Counted from the stretch's first letter, positions 44,630-55,624 are shown. The stretch: 64,000 nt of DNA from Aureibaculum sp. 2308TA14-22 (GCF_040538665.1 NZ_JBEWXT010000001.1:1700501-1764500), one strand, 5' to 3'. Translations and numbers: made by a program. Notes: generated by a model from the letters alone, not told the origin.

Positions 44630-47600
44630 ATGATATTAAATAAAAAGATTAGGAGTTTTAATTATTCAATAATTTTTATACTTCTTTTATTTCCATCAAT
44701 TACACTTCCAATTAACAACATACATTATAGCAACACTTTAGATACTTATGATAATTTAAGCCCTAATAACGAAAAAACAATACCAATTAATGGGGATATT
44801 ACAGAAATTAAACCTTTTGAAAAGAAGCTAAGTGAGGTAACACCAACAAATTCTAGTGATAAACAAGCAATTGACATTGTAAATAAAACAATTAATAAAT
44901 ATGAATCTACAAATAGTACTGCTCTGTATGGCAGAGCCTTATACAGACAAAGGTCTAAAAACGATGATTCGTTTTCTGAATTTGCTGAAATAATTTATGA
45001 TGTAAATTTTGATAATGATGGAATTATTGATTGGGATATTTATGAAGGTAGATATGCTCAAAAAAAAGAAACTATAAATAATAAAAATTTTACCTTATTA
45101 TCAAAAATACTAAGAGTTTATCAACCAAATAGTGATATTCTTATTTTCCCATTAATAAAAGAGTTTGAAGAATATTACACCGTAAACATTTTAAATACAA
45201 CTAATACTAAAAACGGCGAATTAGTTACCATAAGTTTTACTCCTTTAAATGACTTAAAAACGCCTACAGTCCAAGCAAATGTTGTAATAAATACTAAGTC
45301 ATTTGATGTTATAAAAGTTGAAGGAACTCTTAATAATGATGAAATCAAAATTATTACTTTAGGAGATAAAGATGCTCATAAAAAAAACTACCTATTAAAT
45401 TTTGAAATTTCCTACAAACAAGATGATTCATATGGCTTGGTCTTAGATTATATTAATGTAAATCATGAATTTGATTATTATAAAGAAAACACACTTTTAA
45501 GCCATCTTTATGCCACTTCAACTCTCCGTTTTTTTGAATATTACAATGAAATTCCCAACACAAAAAAATCTAAATCTAAGTTAAGTAATCTAAATAAACT
45601 TGGTATAGTTGGGTATAATAAATCTTTTTGGAATACCAATCCAATGATTAAAAGAACAGAAACTGACAATGAAATAATTGAAAATTTTGAAAAATTAAAC
45701 GCTTTTAAAGCTGTATTTATTAATTCTAAAGAGCAAATAGCGATTGTTAATTCAGGTATTTCAAATGATCCTTTTATTCAAAAAATTAATTCAACCATAA
45801 GTGATCATTATAAGAATAATCTAACTCAGAAAGTTTTTTTACATACCGATAAAAACAACTATTCAAAAGAAAATAAAATTTACTTTAGTGCATATGTTAC
45901 CTCAGAAAAGGAGGATCTTATTTTTAATAAAAAAGATGTGTTGTATGTAGATTTAATAAAAAGTGGAAAAATCGTAGCTTCAAAAGTGCTGAAAATAACT
46001 AACGGAAGAGGGTATGGTGCCTTTACCCTTGACAAAAGTTTTAGACCTGGAAATTATAAAGTTGTTGCTTATACCAATTTTATGAAAAACTTTGGTTTCA
46101 ATTCTTTTTTTATAAAAGATATCAAATTACTTAATTCATTAGACTCAAAAAATAGTTCAGAAAAAGATAAAGTTACACTTAAGTTCTATCCCGAAGGTGG
46201 AAATATCGTTAATGAAATTAACAATAAAGTAGCTTATCAAGCTCAAGATGCCAATGGAAATTTTGCAACTATTCAAGGAAAAATTATAGACTCAGATGGT
46301 AACTTTATAGCTACAACAAAATCTAAACATGAAGGTTTAGGTTTCTTTTATTTCAAACCGAAAAGTGGTAAATCATATTCAATTGTTTTAGATGATGGTA
46401 GTAAACATGAAATCCCCCATGGTAAACGAACCGGTTATTCTATTATGGTAAACAATATTAATTTAAGAACAATGACCGTTGACATTAGGTCATCAGTTGA
46501 TTTGAAATCGAACAAAATTTATGTACTGGGCTTAATGGATAACAAAAAATATTATCAAGGTGGTTTTACTTTTGACGGTAAAGATATAATCAGTTTTGAA
46601 ATACCAAAAAATAAACTTCCAAGTGGCGTAATGCAATTGGTACTATTGAATGAAGCTAAGAAAGTGATTGGAAATAGGTCTGTATATATCAATAATAATG
46701 ATAACATTAACATAATAGCCGAAATTGACAAAAACTATGTTGATAATGAATTTTTAAAGTTAAAAATTAAGACAGCAGGCCATACACCTTCAGCTTCTGA
46801 TATTTCTTTAGCTATTACTAAACAAAGGGATGGTAAACCAATTGATGGTAACGATAACTTAATATCACATTTTAAATTATCTTCATTTCTGAAAGATGAC
46901 AGAATTACTAAATATATAAATAAAACAGATCGTGCGTCTAATTATAAATTAGATTTAATGATGCTTATTGGTGATCCGATTGATTTTAATTGGCTAGAAG
47001 GAAACTCAAATTATGACGTAAAGAAATATCAAAATGAAAAAGGAATTGATATTACTGGAACGGCTAAAGATAAAAATGGCAACCCATTTAAAGGTATTAA
47101 GGTAAAGCTATTGACTAAAAATAAAGAAAGAATCTGGAATTATGAAGCTAAAACAGATACAAATGGAATGTTTTCCATAAAAGACTTTCATGAAGTAGAT
47201 TCTACTGAACTAGAGTTTAGAACGTACAATACTAAAAACAAGCAAATTTTTTCTAAAATTAGTCTAATCGAAAAAGAAGAGTTTAACTATTTAGATCAAC
47301 TAACTTTTGATGAAGAATATAGTTCACCGAATGTAAAAGAAGGTAATATAAGTGATTTTGAAGACGATTTTTACGTTGACGGTGAAATCTTAGAAGGTGT
47401 AGAAATAAAAGGAAAAGCAGAAAGAAAGACTTCCAGAAAATCTTTGTATAATACAAATCCAGATGCTGTTATTGAAGGAAAAGATATAAACACAACCAAT
47501 GATATTTTAACTTCATTGTCTACGGTTCCAGGAATAAGATATTTGGGTGGAGGAATTAGCATTAGAAGCGGTGGTTCCCCTTTATGGACTTTAGATGACA

Positions 47601-47989
47601 TGCCTATTGATGGTCCAAATGATGTTAACGCAAATGATATTGACAGAATAGAGGTAATTAAAAGTATGGCTAAAACTGCTGTCTATGGCCCAGATGGTGT
47701 TAACGGTGTAATAGCTATTTATACTAAAATAGGTGTTAATTCGAAATATAGAAATGATATTGAAACATCTATCTTCAATAAATTAGGATACAGTGCAACA
47801 GAAGAATTTAATTATAAAAGTAAAAATACAATATTCTGGGGCCCACAAATTTCAACAGATGAAAACGGTTATTTAGAACTACTTCTAAAAAAAACCAGTA
47901 TTAATACCAAATATATAAATGTAAATATTCAAACCATTAATAAAAATGGGGAGTTAGGATACTATAACAAGGTTTTAAAAACAGAATAA
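44630..47989 (+). CDS. MG2-like and TonB-plug protein, paralogue 1 (no CarboxypepD domain)
   Basis: A 1119-residue exported protein with a signal peptide (hydrophobic residues 11-28). The region from about residue 75 is highly similar to its downstream neighbour throughout. A macroglobulin MG2-like domain starts near 399 (LTQKVFLHTDKNNYSKENK). Near residues 945-1032 a TonB receptor plug-like domain is seen (ILTSLSTVPGIRYLGG, then NDIDRIEVIKS and VYGPDGVNGVI), but no beta-barrel follows, only about 90 residues. The N-terminal CarboxypepD-like domain present in paralogue 2 has been lost by internal deletion, leaving only its last strand. The mode of action is unknown. Confidence 0.8.
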   Translation: MILNKKIRSFNYSIIFILLLFPSITLPINNIHYSNTLDTYDNLSPNNEKTIPINGDITEIKPFEKKLSEVTPTNSSDKQAIDIVNKTINKYESTNSTALYGRALYRQRSKNDDSFSEFAEIIYDVNFDNDGIIDWDIYEGRYAQKKETINNKNFTLLSKILRVYQPNSDILIFPLIKEFEEYYTVNILNTTNTKNGELVTISFTPLNDLKTPTVQANVVINTKSFDVIKVEGTLNNDEIKIITLGDKDAHKKNYLLNFEISYKQDDSYGLVLDYINVNHEFDYYKENTLLSHLYATSTLRFFEYYNEIPNTKKSKSKLSNLNKLGIVGYNKSFWNTNPMIKRTETDNEIIENFEKLNAFKAVFINSKEQIAIVNSGISNDPFIQKINSTISDHYKNNLTQKVFLHTDKNNYSKENKIYFSAYVTSEKEDLIFNKKDVLYVDLIKSGKIVASKVLKITNGRGYGAFTLDKSFRPGNYKVVAYTNFMKNFGFNSFFIKDIKLLNSLDSKNSSEKDKVTLKFYPEGGNIVNEINNKVAYQAQDANGNFATIQGKIIDSDGNFIATTKSKHEGLGFFYFKPKSGKSYSIVLDDGSKHEIPHGKRTGYSIMVNNINLRTMTVDIRSSVDLKSNKIYVLGLMDNKKYYQGGFTFDGKDIISFEIPKNKLPSGVMQLVLLNEAKKVIGNRSVYINNNDNINIIAEIDKNYVDNEFLKLKIKTAGHTPSASDISLAITKQRDGKPIDGNDNLISHFKLSSFLKDDRITKYINKTDRASNYKLDLMMLIGDPIDFNWLEGNSNYDVKKYQNEKGIDITGTAKDKNGNPFKGIKVKLLTKNKERIWNYEAKTDTNGMFSIKDFHEVDSTELEFRTYNTKNKQIFSKISLIEKEEFNYLDQLTFDEEYSSPNVKEGNISDFEDDFYVDGEILEGVEIKGKAERKTSRKSLYNTNPDAVIEGKDINTTNDILTSLSTVPGIRYLGGGISIRSGGSPLWTLDDMPIDGPNDVNANDIDRIEVIKSMAKTAVYGPDGVNGVIAIYTKIGVNSKYRNDIETSIFNKLGYSATEEFNYKSKNTIFWGPQISTDENGYLELLLKKTSINTKYINVNIQTINKNGELGYYNKVLKTE

Positions 47990-48028
47990 AATCGCTACTT
48001 AACTTTGATCATCTAAAAATTAATTTTT

Positions 48029-51000
48029 ATGAAATTAAAAATAATATTCATCAATTTTAGTTTCATAATACTATATGTTTCTATATTATTTCCATCGATT
48101 ATCCATTCATTTAATTACGAGCTTGAAAACAATATTATAAGAGTTAAGGATACGTTAGATCTCAATAAGATGGAGTTGAGCGAGATTAACGGAAAAATTA
48201 TAGATACAGAAACAAATGAAACAATACCTTTTTGCCACATAGTTGTTAAAGAAAATAGTTACGCAACCGCTAGTAATGAAATTGGAGAGTTTAGTATAAA
48301 AGTTGAAAGTTTTCCAGCAACAATTGTTATTTCTCATTTAAGTTATGCTACTAGAGAAATTAAGGTTGAAAATACAAATTCATTAATTATTGAACTCAAA
48401 CCTTTACAAAACCAATTAAACGAAGTAATAATAACTAATACTAATAGTAAAAAAGCCATTGATATTGTTAATAGTGCAATCAATAAATATGAATCTTCAA
48501 ATAGCTCAGCCAACTATGGTAGATCATTGTACAGACAGAAATCAAAAAATGATGATGAGTTTTCTGAATTTGCTGAAATAATTTATGATGTAAAGTTTGA
48601 TAATGACGGTATTATTGATTGGGATATTTTTGAGGGAAGGTATGCTCTAAAAAAAGAAACTATAAATAATAAAAATTTTACTTTATTATCAAAAATACTA
48701 AGAGTGTATCAACCAAATAGTGATGATCTGATTTTCCCATTAATAAGAGGGTTTGCCAAATATTACACTGTTAAAATTATCAATATAATTAATACTAAAA
48801 ATGGAGAGCTAGTTACCGTAAGCTTTACACCTTTAAATAAAATAAAGACACCTATTATTGAAGCAAATGTTACCATAAATAAGGCATTAAATGATGTAAT
48901 AAAGGTTGAAGGAAGTTTAAAAAATGACAAGATTAAAATTGTCACTTTAAAAGACAAAGATGCTGTTAAGAAAAATTACAAACTAAACTTTGAGATTTCC
49001 TATCGGGAGGATGATTCATTTGGGCTGGTTTTAGATTATATAAATTTAAATCATGAATTTGATTATTATAAAGAAAACAAACTCTTGACCCATCTTTATG
49101 CCACCTCAAATCTCAGTTTTTTTGAATACTATGATGAAAATCCCAAAACAAAAACAAAAAAAAGAACCCGATTTAAATATAGATCAAGTGATTGGGATAA
49201 GCTTGATGCCGTAGGGTATAATAAATCTTTTTGGGAGAATAATCCAATAGTTAAAAGAACCGAAACTGAAAATGTATTAATAGAAAATTTTGAAGATTTA
49301 AGAGCGTTTGAGTCTGTTTTTATGAATTCGGAAGATCAAATTTCAATTACTGGTTCAGATATTTCTAATGATCCTTTTATACTTAAAGTTAATGAGGATG
49401 TTACCAAACATTACAGCAGCAGTCTAACACAAAAAGTTTTTTTACATACCGATAAAAACAGCTATACAAAAGAAAACAAAATATACTACAGTGCGTATGT
49501 AACCTCAGAAAATGCCGATTCCACTTTTAATGACAAAGACGTATTGCATATAGATATTGTAAATAAAGGAAAAATCGTAGATACTAAAACAATAAAAATT
49601 AATAATGGTAGAGGCTCGGGTGTGTTTAACCTAAGTAATAGTATTAACCCAGGAAATTATAAGGTGGTTGCCTATACCAATTTTATGAAAAACTTTGATC
49701 CCAATTCTTTTTTTGTAAAAGATATTAAAATATACAATCCCGCTGAAAAAGTACAACATTTAAAAAGTGATAAAATTATATTGGACTTTTATCCGGAAGG
49801 TGGAAATTTAATTAATGGAATTAGCAATAAAGTAGCTTATAAGGCAGAAGATTCCTATGGGAACTTTTCAGCTATTGAAGGAAAAATTATTGATTCTGAT
49901 GGTAATTTCATAGCTACAACAAAATCTAAATATAAAGGTTTAGGCTTTTTCTATTTAAAACCCCAAAACGGTAAATCTTATTCCATTGTTTTAGATGATA
50001 ATAGTAAATATGATATTCCTAAATCTCTAAACTCTGGATATTCTTTAATGGTAAACAATATTAATCCAAGAACCATATCTGTTGATATTAGAGCCTCAGA
50101 AGACTTAAAATCTAATATTATATACATACTGGGCTTTATGGATAACAAAAAATATTACCAAGGTAGTTTTGCCTCTGGTGCTAAAGATTTAATAAATTTT
50201 GAAATACCTAAAAGCAAACTTCCAAGTGGTATAATGCAATTAGTCTTATTGGATGCATCAAAGAAGGTCATTGGAAACAGGTCTGTATATATTAATAATG
50301 ATGACAACATTAATATTTCAGCCGAAATTGATAAAGTGTATGTTGATAATGAATTTATAAAGCTAAAAATAAAGGCAACTAGCAATGAAGCTCTTGCATC
50401 TGATATTTCATTATCCATAACTAAACAACAATCAAATGAGAACCTAAATGATTATAATGACGATAACTTAATATCACGGTTTAAACTTTCCTCATTCCCG
50501 AACGAATATGGACTTACTAAATTTATTAATAAAACAGATCGGCCCTCTAATTATAAATTGGATTTAATGATGTCAATTAATAATCAAAGTGATTTTAGTT
50601 GGTTAGAAGGAAATTTAAATTATCCTGTAAAGATATATCAACACGAAAAAAGAATTGATGTTTCAGGAATAGCCAAAGACAATAAAGGCAACCTTTTAAC
50701 GGACACAAAAATAAAACTATTAACTAAATCAAAAGAAAGAATATGGAATTATGAAGCTAAAACCGATAAAAATGGCGTATTTGTTATAAATGATTTTGAA
50801 GAAGTAGATAGCACAAGCTTAGAATTTAGAACCTATAATCTTAAAAATCAACAAATTTATTCTAAAATTAGTTTAATTGAGAAAGAAAAATTTAACTATT
50901 TAGACAAGCTCAACTTTGATGAAAAAGGTAGATCCTCTCTAACCAATAATAATGTTATGATTAATTCTAATTCTGCCTTCAGCAAGGAAGGTGAAATCTT

Positions 51001-51619
51001 AGAGGATGTAGAGTTAAAGGCAAAAGTAAAGAAAGAAAATCCAAGAAAATCGTACTTGGTTACCAATCCAGATGGAATTATTGAAGGCGAAAGTATAAAC
51101 AGTGGCAGTAATTTATTTAGAGAATTATCCAATATCCCTGGTGTAAAATACGTAAGTGACCACTATATAGACGGTGGTGAATCAATTAGTATTAGAAATA
51201 GCGACGAACCACCGTTATGGATATTAGACGGTATGAAAATTAGTGGCCCAGAAGCTGTGAATGTTAAAGACCTCGAAAGAGTCGAAGTAGTTGTAAGCCT
51301 TTCTAAAAGTGCTGTCTTTGGCCCAGAAGGTGTTAACGGCGTAGTTCTTTTTTATTCAAAAGAAGGTGTTGATTCTAAATTTAACAATGACATTAAAACA
51401 TCAAGCTTTAATAAAGTTATATACAATTCTTCTACACCATTTGAGTATAAAAATGATGATACATTATATTGGAATCCACAAATTGCAACAGATCAAAACG
51501 GATTTAAAGAGTTACTCATTAAAAAACCAGATGCTACTATAAAATATATAAATGTAAATATTCAAGCTATCAATAAAAATGGTGAGATTGGGTATTTAAA
51601 TAAGGTTTTAAAGTTGTGA
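48029..51619 (+). CDS. CarboxypepD/MG2/TonB-plug protein, paralogue 2
   Basis: A 1196-residue exported protein, in order: signal peptide (1-27), CarboxypepD-regulatory-like domain (about 53-127, from INGKIIDTETNETIPFCHIV to IIELKPL), linker with the LNEVII sequence typical before plug or receptor parts, a domain with FSEFAEIIYDV (135-330), MG2-like domain (464-560) and a plug-like domain (about 1016-1110, ELSNIPGVKYV ... RVEVVVSLSKSAVFGPEGVNGVV). No barrel follows. MG2-plug proteins of this kind occur in Bacteroidota envelopes and may assist outer-membrane transport or protease defence; both are inferences. It follows paralogue 1 by 39 bases, so the two are likely one operon. Confidence 0.82.
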   Translation: MKLKIIFINFSFIILYVSILFPSIIHSFNYELENNIIRVKDTLDLNKMELSEINGKIIDTETNETIPFCHIVVKENSYATASNEIGEFSIKVESFPATIVISHLSYATREIKVENTNSLIIELKPLQNQLNEVIITNTNSKKAIDIVNSAINKYESSNSSANYGRSLYRQKSKNDDEFSEFAEIIYDVKFDNDGIIDWDIFEGRYALKKETINNKNFTLLSKILRVYQPNSDDLIFPLIRGFAKYYTVKIINIINTKNGELVTVSFTPLNKIKTPIIEANVTINKALNDVIKVEGSLKNDKIKIVTLKDKDAVKKNYKLNFEISYREDDSFGLVLDYINLNHEFDYYKENKLLTHLYATSNLSFFEYYDENPKTKTKKRTRFKYRSSDWDKLDAVGYNKSFWENNPIVKRTETENVLIENFEDLRAFESVFMNSEDQISITGSDISNDPFILKVNEDVTKHYSSSLTQKVFLHTDKNSYTKENKIYYSAYVTSENADSTFNDKDVLHIDIVNKGKIVDTKTIKINNGRGSGVFNLSNSINPGNYKVVAYTNFMKNFDPNSFFVKDIKIYNPAEKVQHLKSDKIILDFYPEGGNLINGISNKVAYKAEDSYGNFSAIEGKIIDSDGNFIATTKSKYKGLGFFYLKPQNGKSYSIVLDDNSKYDIPKSLNSGYSLMVNNINPRTISVDIRASEDLKSNIIYILGFMDNKKYYQGSFASGAKDLINFEIPKSKLPSGIMQLVLLDASKKVIGNRSVYINNDDNINISAEIDKVYVDNEFIKLKIKATSNEALASDISLSITKQQSNENLNDYNDDNLISRFKLSSFPNEYGLTKFINKTDRPSNYKLDLMMSINNQSDFSWLEGNLNYPVKIYQHEKRIDVSGIAKDNKGNLLTDTKIKLLTKSKERIWNYEAKTDKNGVFVINDFEEVDSTSLEFRTYNLKNQQIYSKISLIEKEKFNYLDKLNFDEKGRSSLTNNNVMINSNSAFSKEGEILEDVELKAKVKKENPRKSYLVTNPDGIIEGESINSGSNLFRELSNIPGVKYVSDHYIDGGESISIRNSDEPPLWILDGMKISGPEAVNVKDLERVEVVVSLSKSAVFGPEGVNGVVLFYSKEGVDSKFNNDIKTSSFNKVIYNSSTPFEYKNDDTLYWNPQIATDQNGFKELLIKKPDATIKYINVNIQAINKNGEIGYLNKVLKL

Positions 51620-51641
51620 TAAAAAATAACTGACAACAGAC

Positions 51642-53129
51642 CTATTCTGTAACAATTTTATCAATCTTAAACGTCCAAGCATAGTTACTTTTAGGGTTGT
51701 TTCGTAGCTTTTCAGGAATTATCACTTTAAATCCTTTATCTAGCTTTTTCCATTTCAACCTTGTTTTTGAACCTAACATCGTAATTTTTGAACCTCTTTT
51801 TGGAGAAATAGATTCCACAATAATTTCACTAGGTATTTTGCCTTCTTTTTCATCCGCTAAATAAAAGAAAAATACATTTTCATCTTTATTTTGTGTAAAA
51901 CAAATATTATTTTCTTTGAATGGTGCTATGGGTTTAGTGTTATAAATTGCTGAACCATTAATTTTTATCCAATCTTCATATTCTTTCAATAAATTATAAG
52001 CTCCTTGTTGCCATTTTCCATCAGGGCCCGGTGCAATATTTAACAACAAATTACCCCCTTTTGCAACAATATCCACCAACATATGAATACCTTCTCTTCC
52101 ACTTTTATAAGTAGCATCAAAGGTATGCGACCACCCACCACCTGAAATAATACAAGATTCCCACGGATAGGGTAATGTCTTCTCTGGCACTCTGTTCTCT
52201 GGTGTTAAATAGTTTTGGTTCTTACCGTGTACGGCTCTATCTACCACAATTAAACCTGGTTGCTTTCGCCTTGCTTTCACAACCAATTCATCCATTTTAA
52301 TATCTTGGCTCACTGCACGGTGCTTTATAAACCCATTACCCGATTTGTTTTCAGCAAATTTAGATTTATAGTGGTTCTTTACTTCTTCATCGGATAGTTT
52401 AGCTACCCAACCTCCATCTAACCAAAGTATATCTACTTTTCCGTAATCTGTCAATAATTCTAAAATCTGATTATGGGTAAAATCAACATATTTTTGCCAT
52501 TTTTCAGGATATTCCAACGGATCATAATTTACATTTCTATCTTGTGGCGGAAAATACGGATCCCAATAATTTTTATGGTTCCAATCTGGTTTGGAAAAGT
52601 ATGCCCCCACCCAAAAATCCTTTGCTCTAAAAGCGTTAAAAATTTCTTTGGTAATATTAGCTCTCGGATTTGTACTAAAAGCACATTCAGGATCAGTAAC
52701 TTTATAATCCGTATATTTAGAATCAAACATAGAAAACCCGTCATGGTGTTTGGTGGTAAAAACCATATATTTCATTCCGGCTTTTTTTGCGGTTTCAGCC
52801 CACTTTTCAGGATTAAATTGGGTGGGATTAAATGTCTTTTTTAAATCTTCATATTCTTCTTTGTACGCATAGTAATTTTGTGGATTTTCGCCTTTTTTAC
52901 GCTGCGTCCAGCCATAATCTTCAGGACAAAGCGACCATGATTCTACTATACCCCATTGGCTGTAAGCTCCCCAGTGCATGAGCAATCCAAACTTTTTATC
53001 TTGCCATTCATCCAGTTTTTCCAGTACTAAAGGGTCGGTTTCAGGCACATAACGTTCATCCTCATAAATTGCTTGAGAAAAGCTAAAAGTTGTTGCTAAT
53101 AACAGTAAGGTTAGGAATTTTATATTCAT
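51642..53129 (-). CDS. Secreted alpha-L-fucosidase, GH29
   Basis: A 495-residue glycoside hydrolase family 29 enzyme that releases alpha-L-fucose with retention. It has a signal peptide (1-19, ending SFSQA). Family blocks are KFGLLMHWGAYSQWG (residues 46-60), TTKHHDGFSMFDSKYTD (125-141) and VDILWLDGGW (232-241), where Asp238 is the expected nucleophile. The acid/base residue is variable in this family and is not assigned. It is the last gene of the leftward PSD1-to-fucosidase set and lies 25 bases after the GH92 gene, pointing to a fucose- and mannose-containing glycan. Confidence 0.93.
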   Translation of the reverse strand: MNIKFLTLLLLATTFSFSQAIYEDERYVPETDPLVLEKLDEWQDKKFGLLMHWGAYSQWGIVESWSLCPEDYGWTQRKKGENPQNYYAYKEEYEDLKKTFNPTQFNPEKWAETAKKAGMKYMVFTTKHHDGFSMFDSKYTDYKVTDPECAFSTNPRANITKEIFNAFRAKDFWVGAYFSKPDWNHKNYWDPYFPPQDRNVNYDPLEYPEKWQKYVDFTHNQILELLTDYGKVDILWLDGGWVAKLSDEEVKNHYKSKFAENKSGNGFIKHRAVSQDIKMDELVVKARRKQPGLIVVDRAVHGKNQNYLTPENRVPEKTLPYPWESCIISGGGWSHTFDATYKSGREGIHMLVDIVAKGGNLLLNIAPGPDGKWQQGAYNLLKEYEDWIKINGSAIYNTKPIAPFKENNICFTQNKDENVFFFYLADEKEGKIPSEIIVESISPKRGSKITMLGSKTRLKWKKLDKGFKVIIPEKLRNNPKSNYAWTFKIDKIVTE

Positions 53130-53154
53130 GATATATTACTTAAAGTTCAATATT

Positions 53155-55479
53155 TTATTTTTTTACACTTTTACTCAATGAAAATGGAGTATTTTCTTCG
53201 TTGCTAGCCCATTCTTTATTTGGGTTACCATTCATATCGAACTCTAAGTATCCCCCAGCCTGTATATCTTCAAATTTAATAAAACTATTATTCCAAGGTT
53301 TTCCATTTAGCAATGCCGAATCTATATAAACATTATCTTCATTATTGTTTTCTGCATCAATAACAAAAGTGTTTCCATTTTGAAGATGTAAAGTAGCCTT
53401 ATCAAACAACGGACTCCCAATTATATATTCATCCGTTCCGGGAGCAACAGGGTAAAAACCTAAAGAACTGAAAACATACCAAACTGATGTTTGACCATTA
53501 TCTTCATCTCCACAGTAACCATCTGGAGTTGCAGTATATAATGTAGTTAATACATTTCTAATTTTTTCTTGTGTTTTATAGGATTCATTGGCATAGTTGT
53601 ATAAATAAATCATGTGCTGGATAGGTTGATTTCCGTGTGCATAATTACCCATATTTACAATTTGCATTTCACGGATTTCGTGGATGGTAAATCCGTAGTA
53701 CGAAGCATCAAATTTTGGAGGCATTTCAAAGACTTCATCTAATTTTTCAACAAACTTTTCATTACCACCCATTAATGAAATTAATCCTTCAATATCATGA
53801 AAAACCGACCATGTATAATGTAAACTATTACCCTCTGTAAAAGCATCGCCCCATTTTAATGGATTAAAAGGGGATTGAAATTGACCATCTTTGTTTTTAC
53901 CACGCATCCACTTGGTTTCAGGATCAAATAGGTGTTTATAGTTCATTGATTTTTTGTAATACTTTTCTGCAATTTCAGTTTTACCTAATTTTTCTGCCAT
54001 CTTAGCAATGGTAAAGTCTGCATAAGCATACTCCAATGTTCTGGCAGCATTCTCGTTTATACCAACATCATAAGGCACATATCCCAACTCATTATAATAA
54101 TCCACTCCTGCCCTACCAACTGAATTCACAGGTCGTCCTTCATTTACAGTTGCGTTTTTTAACATGGCTTCCATCAATATATCGGTATCCATATCTTTTA
54201 CACCTTTAAGAAAAGCATCCGCAATAATCGGTGCTGAATTTGAGCCTATCATCACATCACGATGACCGGGACTTGCCCATTCAGGTAGCCAGCCCGATTC
54301 TTTGTAGGTATTTTCCAAACCTTTCATTATTTTACTGTTAAGCTCTGGATACATCATATTGAAAAATGGAAAAACTGCTCTAAACGTATCCCAAAAACCA
54401 TTGTCGGTAAACATATAGCCAGATAAGACTTTACCATTGTACGGACTGTAATGTACTATTTCATTGGCTTCATTAAACTCATAAAATTTTCTTGGAAAAA
54501 GCAAAACCCTGTATAAGCAAGAATAAAAAGTTCTAATATTACCTATATTATCATCTTCAATTTGTATTCTGTTCAATTCGTTGTTCCAAGCTAGTTTGGC
54601 TTTTTCTTTGGTTTGCTCAAAAGTGTCTTTTCCGATCTCTCGATCGAGATTTAAATGAGCTTGTTTTGGACCAATAAAAGATGATGCCACCTTTACGTTG
54701 ACCACCTCGCCTTTCTTCGTTTTAAATCCGATGATCGCCCCTACATGTTCGCCTTCGCTAGCGGTTGTATTTTCTCGCAATTTCCAGTCATCAGTCCACG
54801 TGTGATTGATTTCAAAATCTTTGTCGAATTCAGCAACGAAATAGTTGTGAAAATTATCAGGCACACCTCCATTATTATTTCTAGCGTAACCAATAATTTT
54901 TCGCTCCTTTGGCAGGATTTTGACCATGGATCCTTTATTGAAAGCATCTAAAAGTATATATGATTTTTCCGAATCGGGAAAAGTAAATTTAAAATGGGCC
55001 GCTCTTTCGGTAGGCGAAACTTCGGCAGTAACATCATAATCTGCTAAATATACTTTGTAGTGATGTGGACGAACCGTTTCTGCTTTATGTGAAAACCACG
55101 AAGCACGTTCATCCTCTTGAAATTTTAAATCACCCGTGGTAGCCATTAAAGAAAAAGCCGCATAATCATTCAACCATGGGCTGGGCTGATGAGTTTGCTT
55201 AATTCCTCTGATTTTATACTCATCATATTTATAAGTCCAGCCATCTCCCATTTTAGAAGTCATGGGCGTCCAAAAATTCATGCCCCAAGGTGTGGCAATT
55301 GCTGGGTATGTATTACCATTGGACAAACTGAATTCTGAATCCGTCCCCATTAGCGGGTTTACGTAATCGACTAAGTCAATTGAAGGTTGATTGTTTGTAA
55401 CGGGATTAGTCGATTTGGTTTCTTTTTTACAGGAAACGACAAGTACCAATAGTGATACTATTAGAAGTTTTATTTTCAT
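53155..55479 (-). CDS. Lipoprotein alpha-mannosidase, GH92
   Basis: A 774-residue calcium-dependent exo-alpha-mannosidase of family GH92. The lipobox is LVVSC with Cys17, placing it on the outer membrane or cell surface. Family blocks include VDYVNPLMGTDS, GNTYPAIATPWGMNFWTP (near residue 57), DNGFWDTFRAVFP, RAGVDYYNELGYVPYD and GNQPIQHMIYLYNYA, and CGDEDNGQTSVWYVFSSLGF near the end. It acts on alpha-mannose residues of glycans such as N-glycans or algal mannans; linkage specificity cannot be read here. It is paired with the GH29 gene downstream. Confidence 0.94.
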   Translation of the reverse strand: MKIKLLIVSLLVLVVSCKKETKSTNPVTNNQPSIDLVDYVNPLMGTDSEFSLSNGNTYPAIATPWGMNFWTPMTSKMGDGWTYKYDEYKIRGIKQTHQPSPWLNDYAAFSLMATTGDLKFQEDERASWFSHKAETVRPHHYKVYLADYDVTAEVSPTERAAHFKFTFPDSEKSYILLDAFNKGSMVKILPKERKIIGYARNNNGGVPDNFHNYFVAEFDKDFEINHTWTDDWKLRENTTASEGEHVGAIIGFKTKKGEVVNVKVASSFIGPKQAHLNLDREIGKDTFEQTKEKAKLAWNNELNRIQIEDDNIGNIRTFYSCLYRVLLFPRKFYEFNEANEIVHYSPYNGKVLSGYMFTDNGFWDTFRAVFPFFNMMYPELNSKIMKGLENTYKESGWLPEWASPGHRDVMIGSNSAPIIADAFLKGVKDMDTDILMEAMLKNATVNEGRPVNSVGRAGVDYYNELGYVPYDVGINENAARTLEYAYADFTIAKMAEKLGKTEIAEKYYKKSMNYKHLFDPETKWMRGKNKDGQFQSPFNPLKWGDAFTEGNSLHYTWSVFHDIEGLISLMGGNEKFVEKLDEVFEMPPKFDASYYGFTIHEIREMQIVNMGNYAHGNQPIQHMIYLYNYANESYKTQEKIRNVLTTLYTATPDGYCGDEDNGQTSVWYVFSSLGFYPVAPGTDEYIIGSPLFDKATLHLQNGNTFVIDAENNNEDNVYIDSALLNGKPWNNSFIKFEDIQAGGYLEFDMNGNPNKEWASNEENTPFSLSKSVKK

Positions 55480-55569
55480 GTTTTAAATTTGATTTTGCTT
55501 TCTATTGTATTGATTTATACTACAAAGTTAGAAATTAAAAAAACTTAAAAGAATGGTAAGAGTTCGAAA

Positions 55570-55596
55570 ACACCCCTAAAGTCCCCTCAAGGGGAC
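55570..55596. repeat. CCCCT/AGGGG hairpin repeat, copy 2
   Basis: ACACCCCTAAA followed by the perfect stem GTCCCCT/AGGGGAC (55581-55596) with a 2-base loop. It lies between the cytochrome-LRR gene and the GH92 gene and could weaken transcription between them. Confidence 0.7.
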
Positions 55597-55624
55597 AATT
55601 CTTCAATTTTATCTTTTTAAAAAG

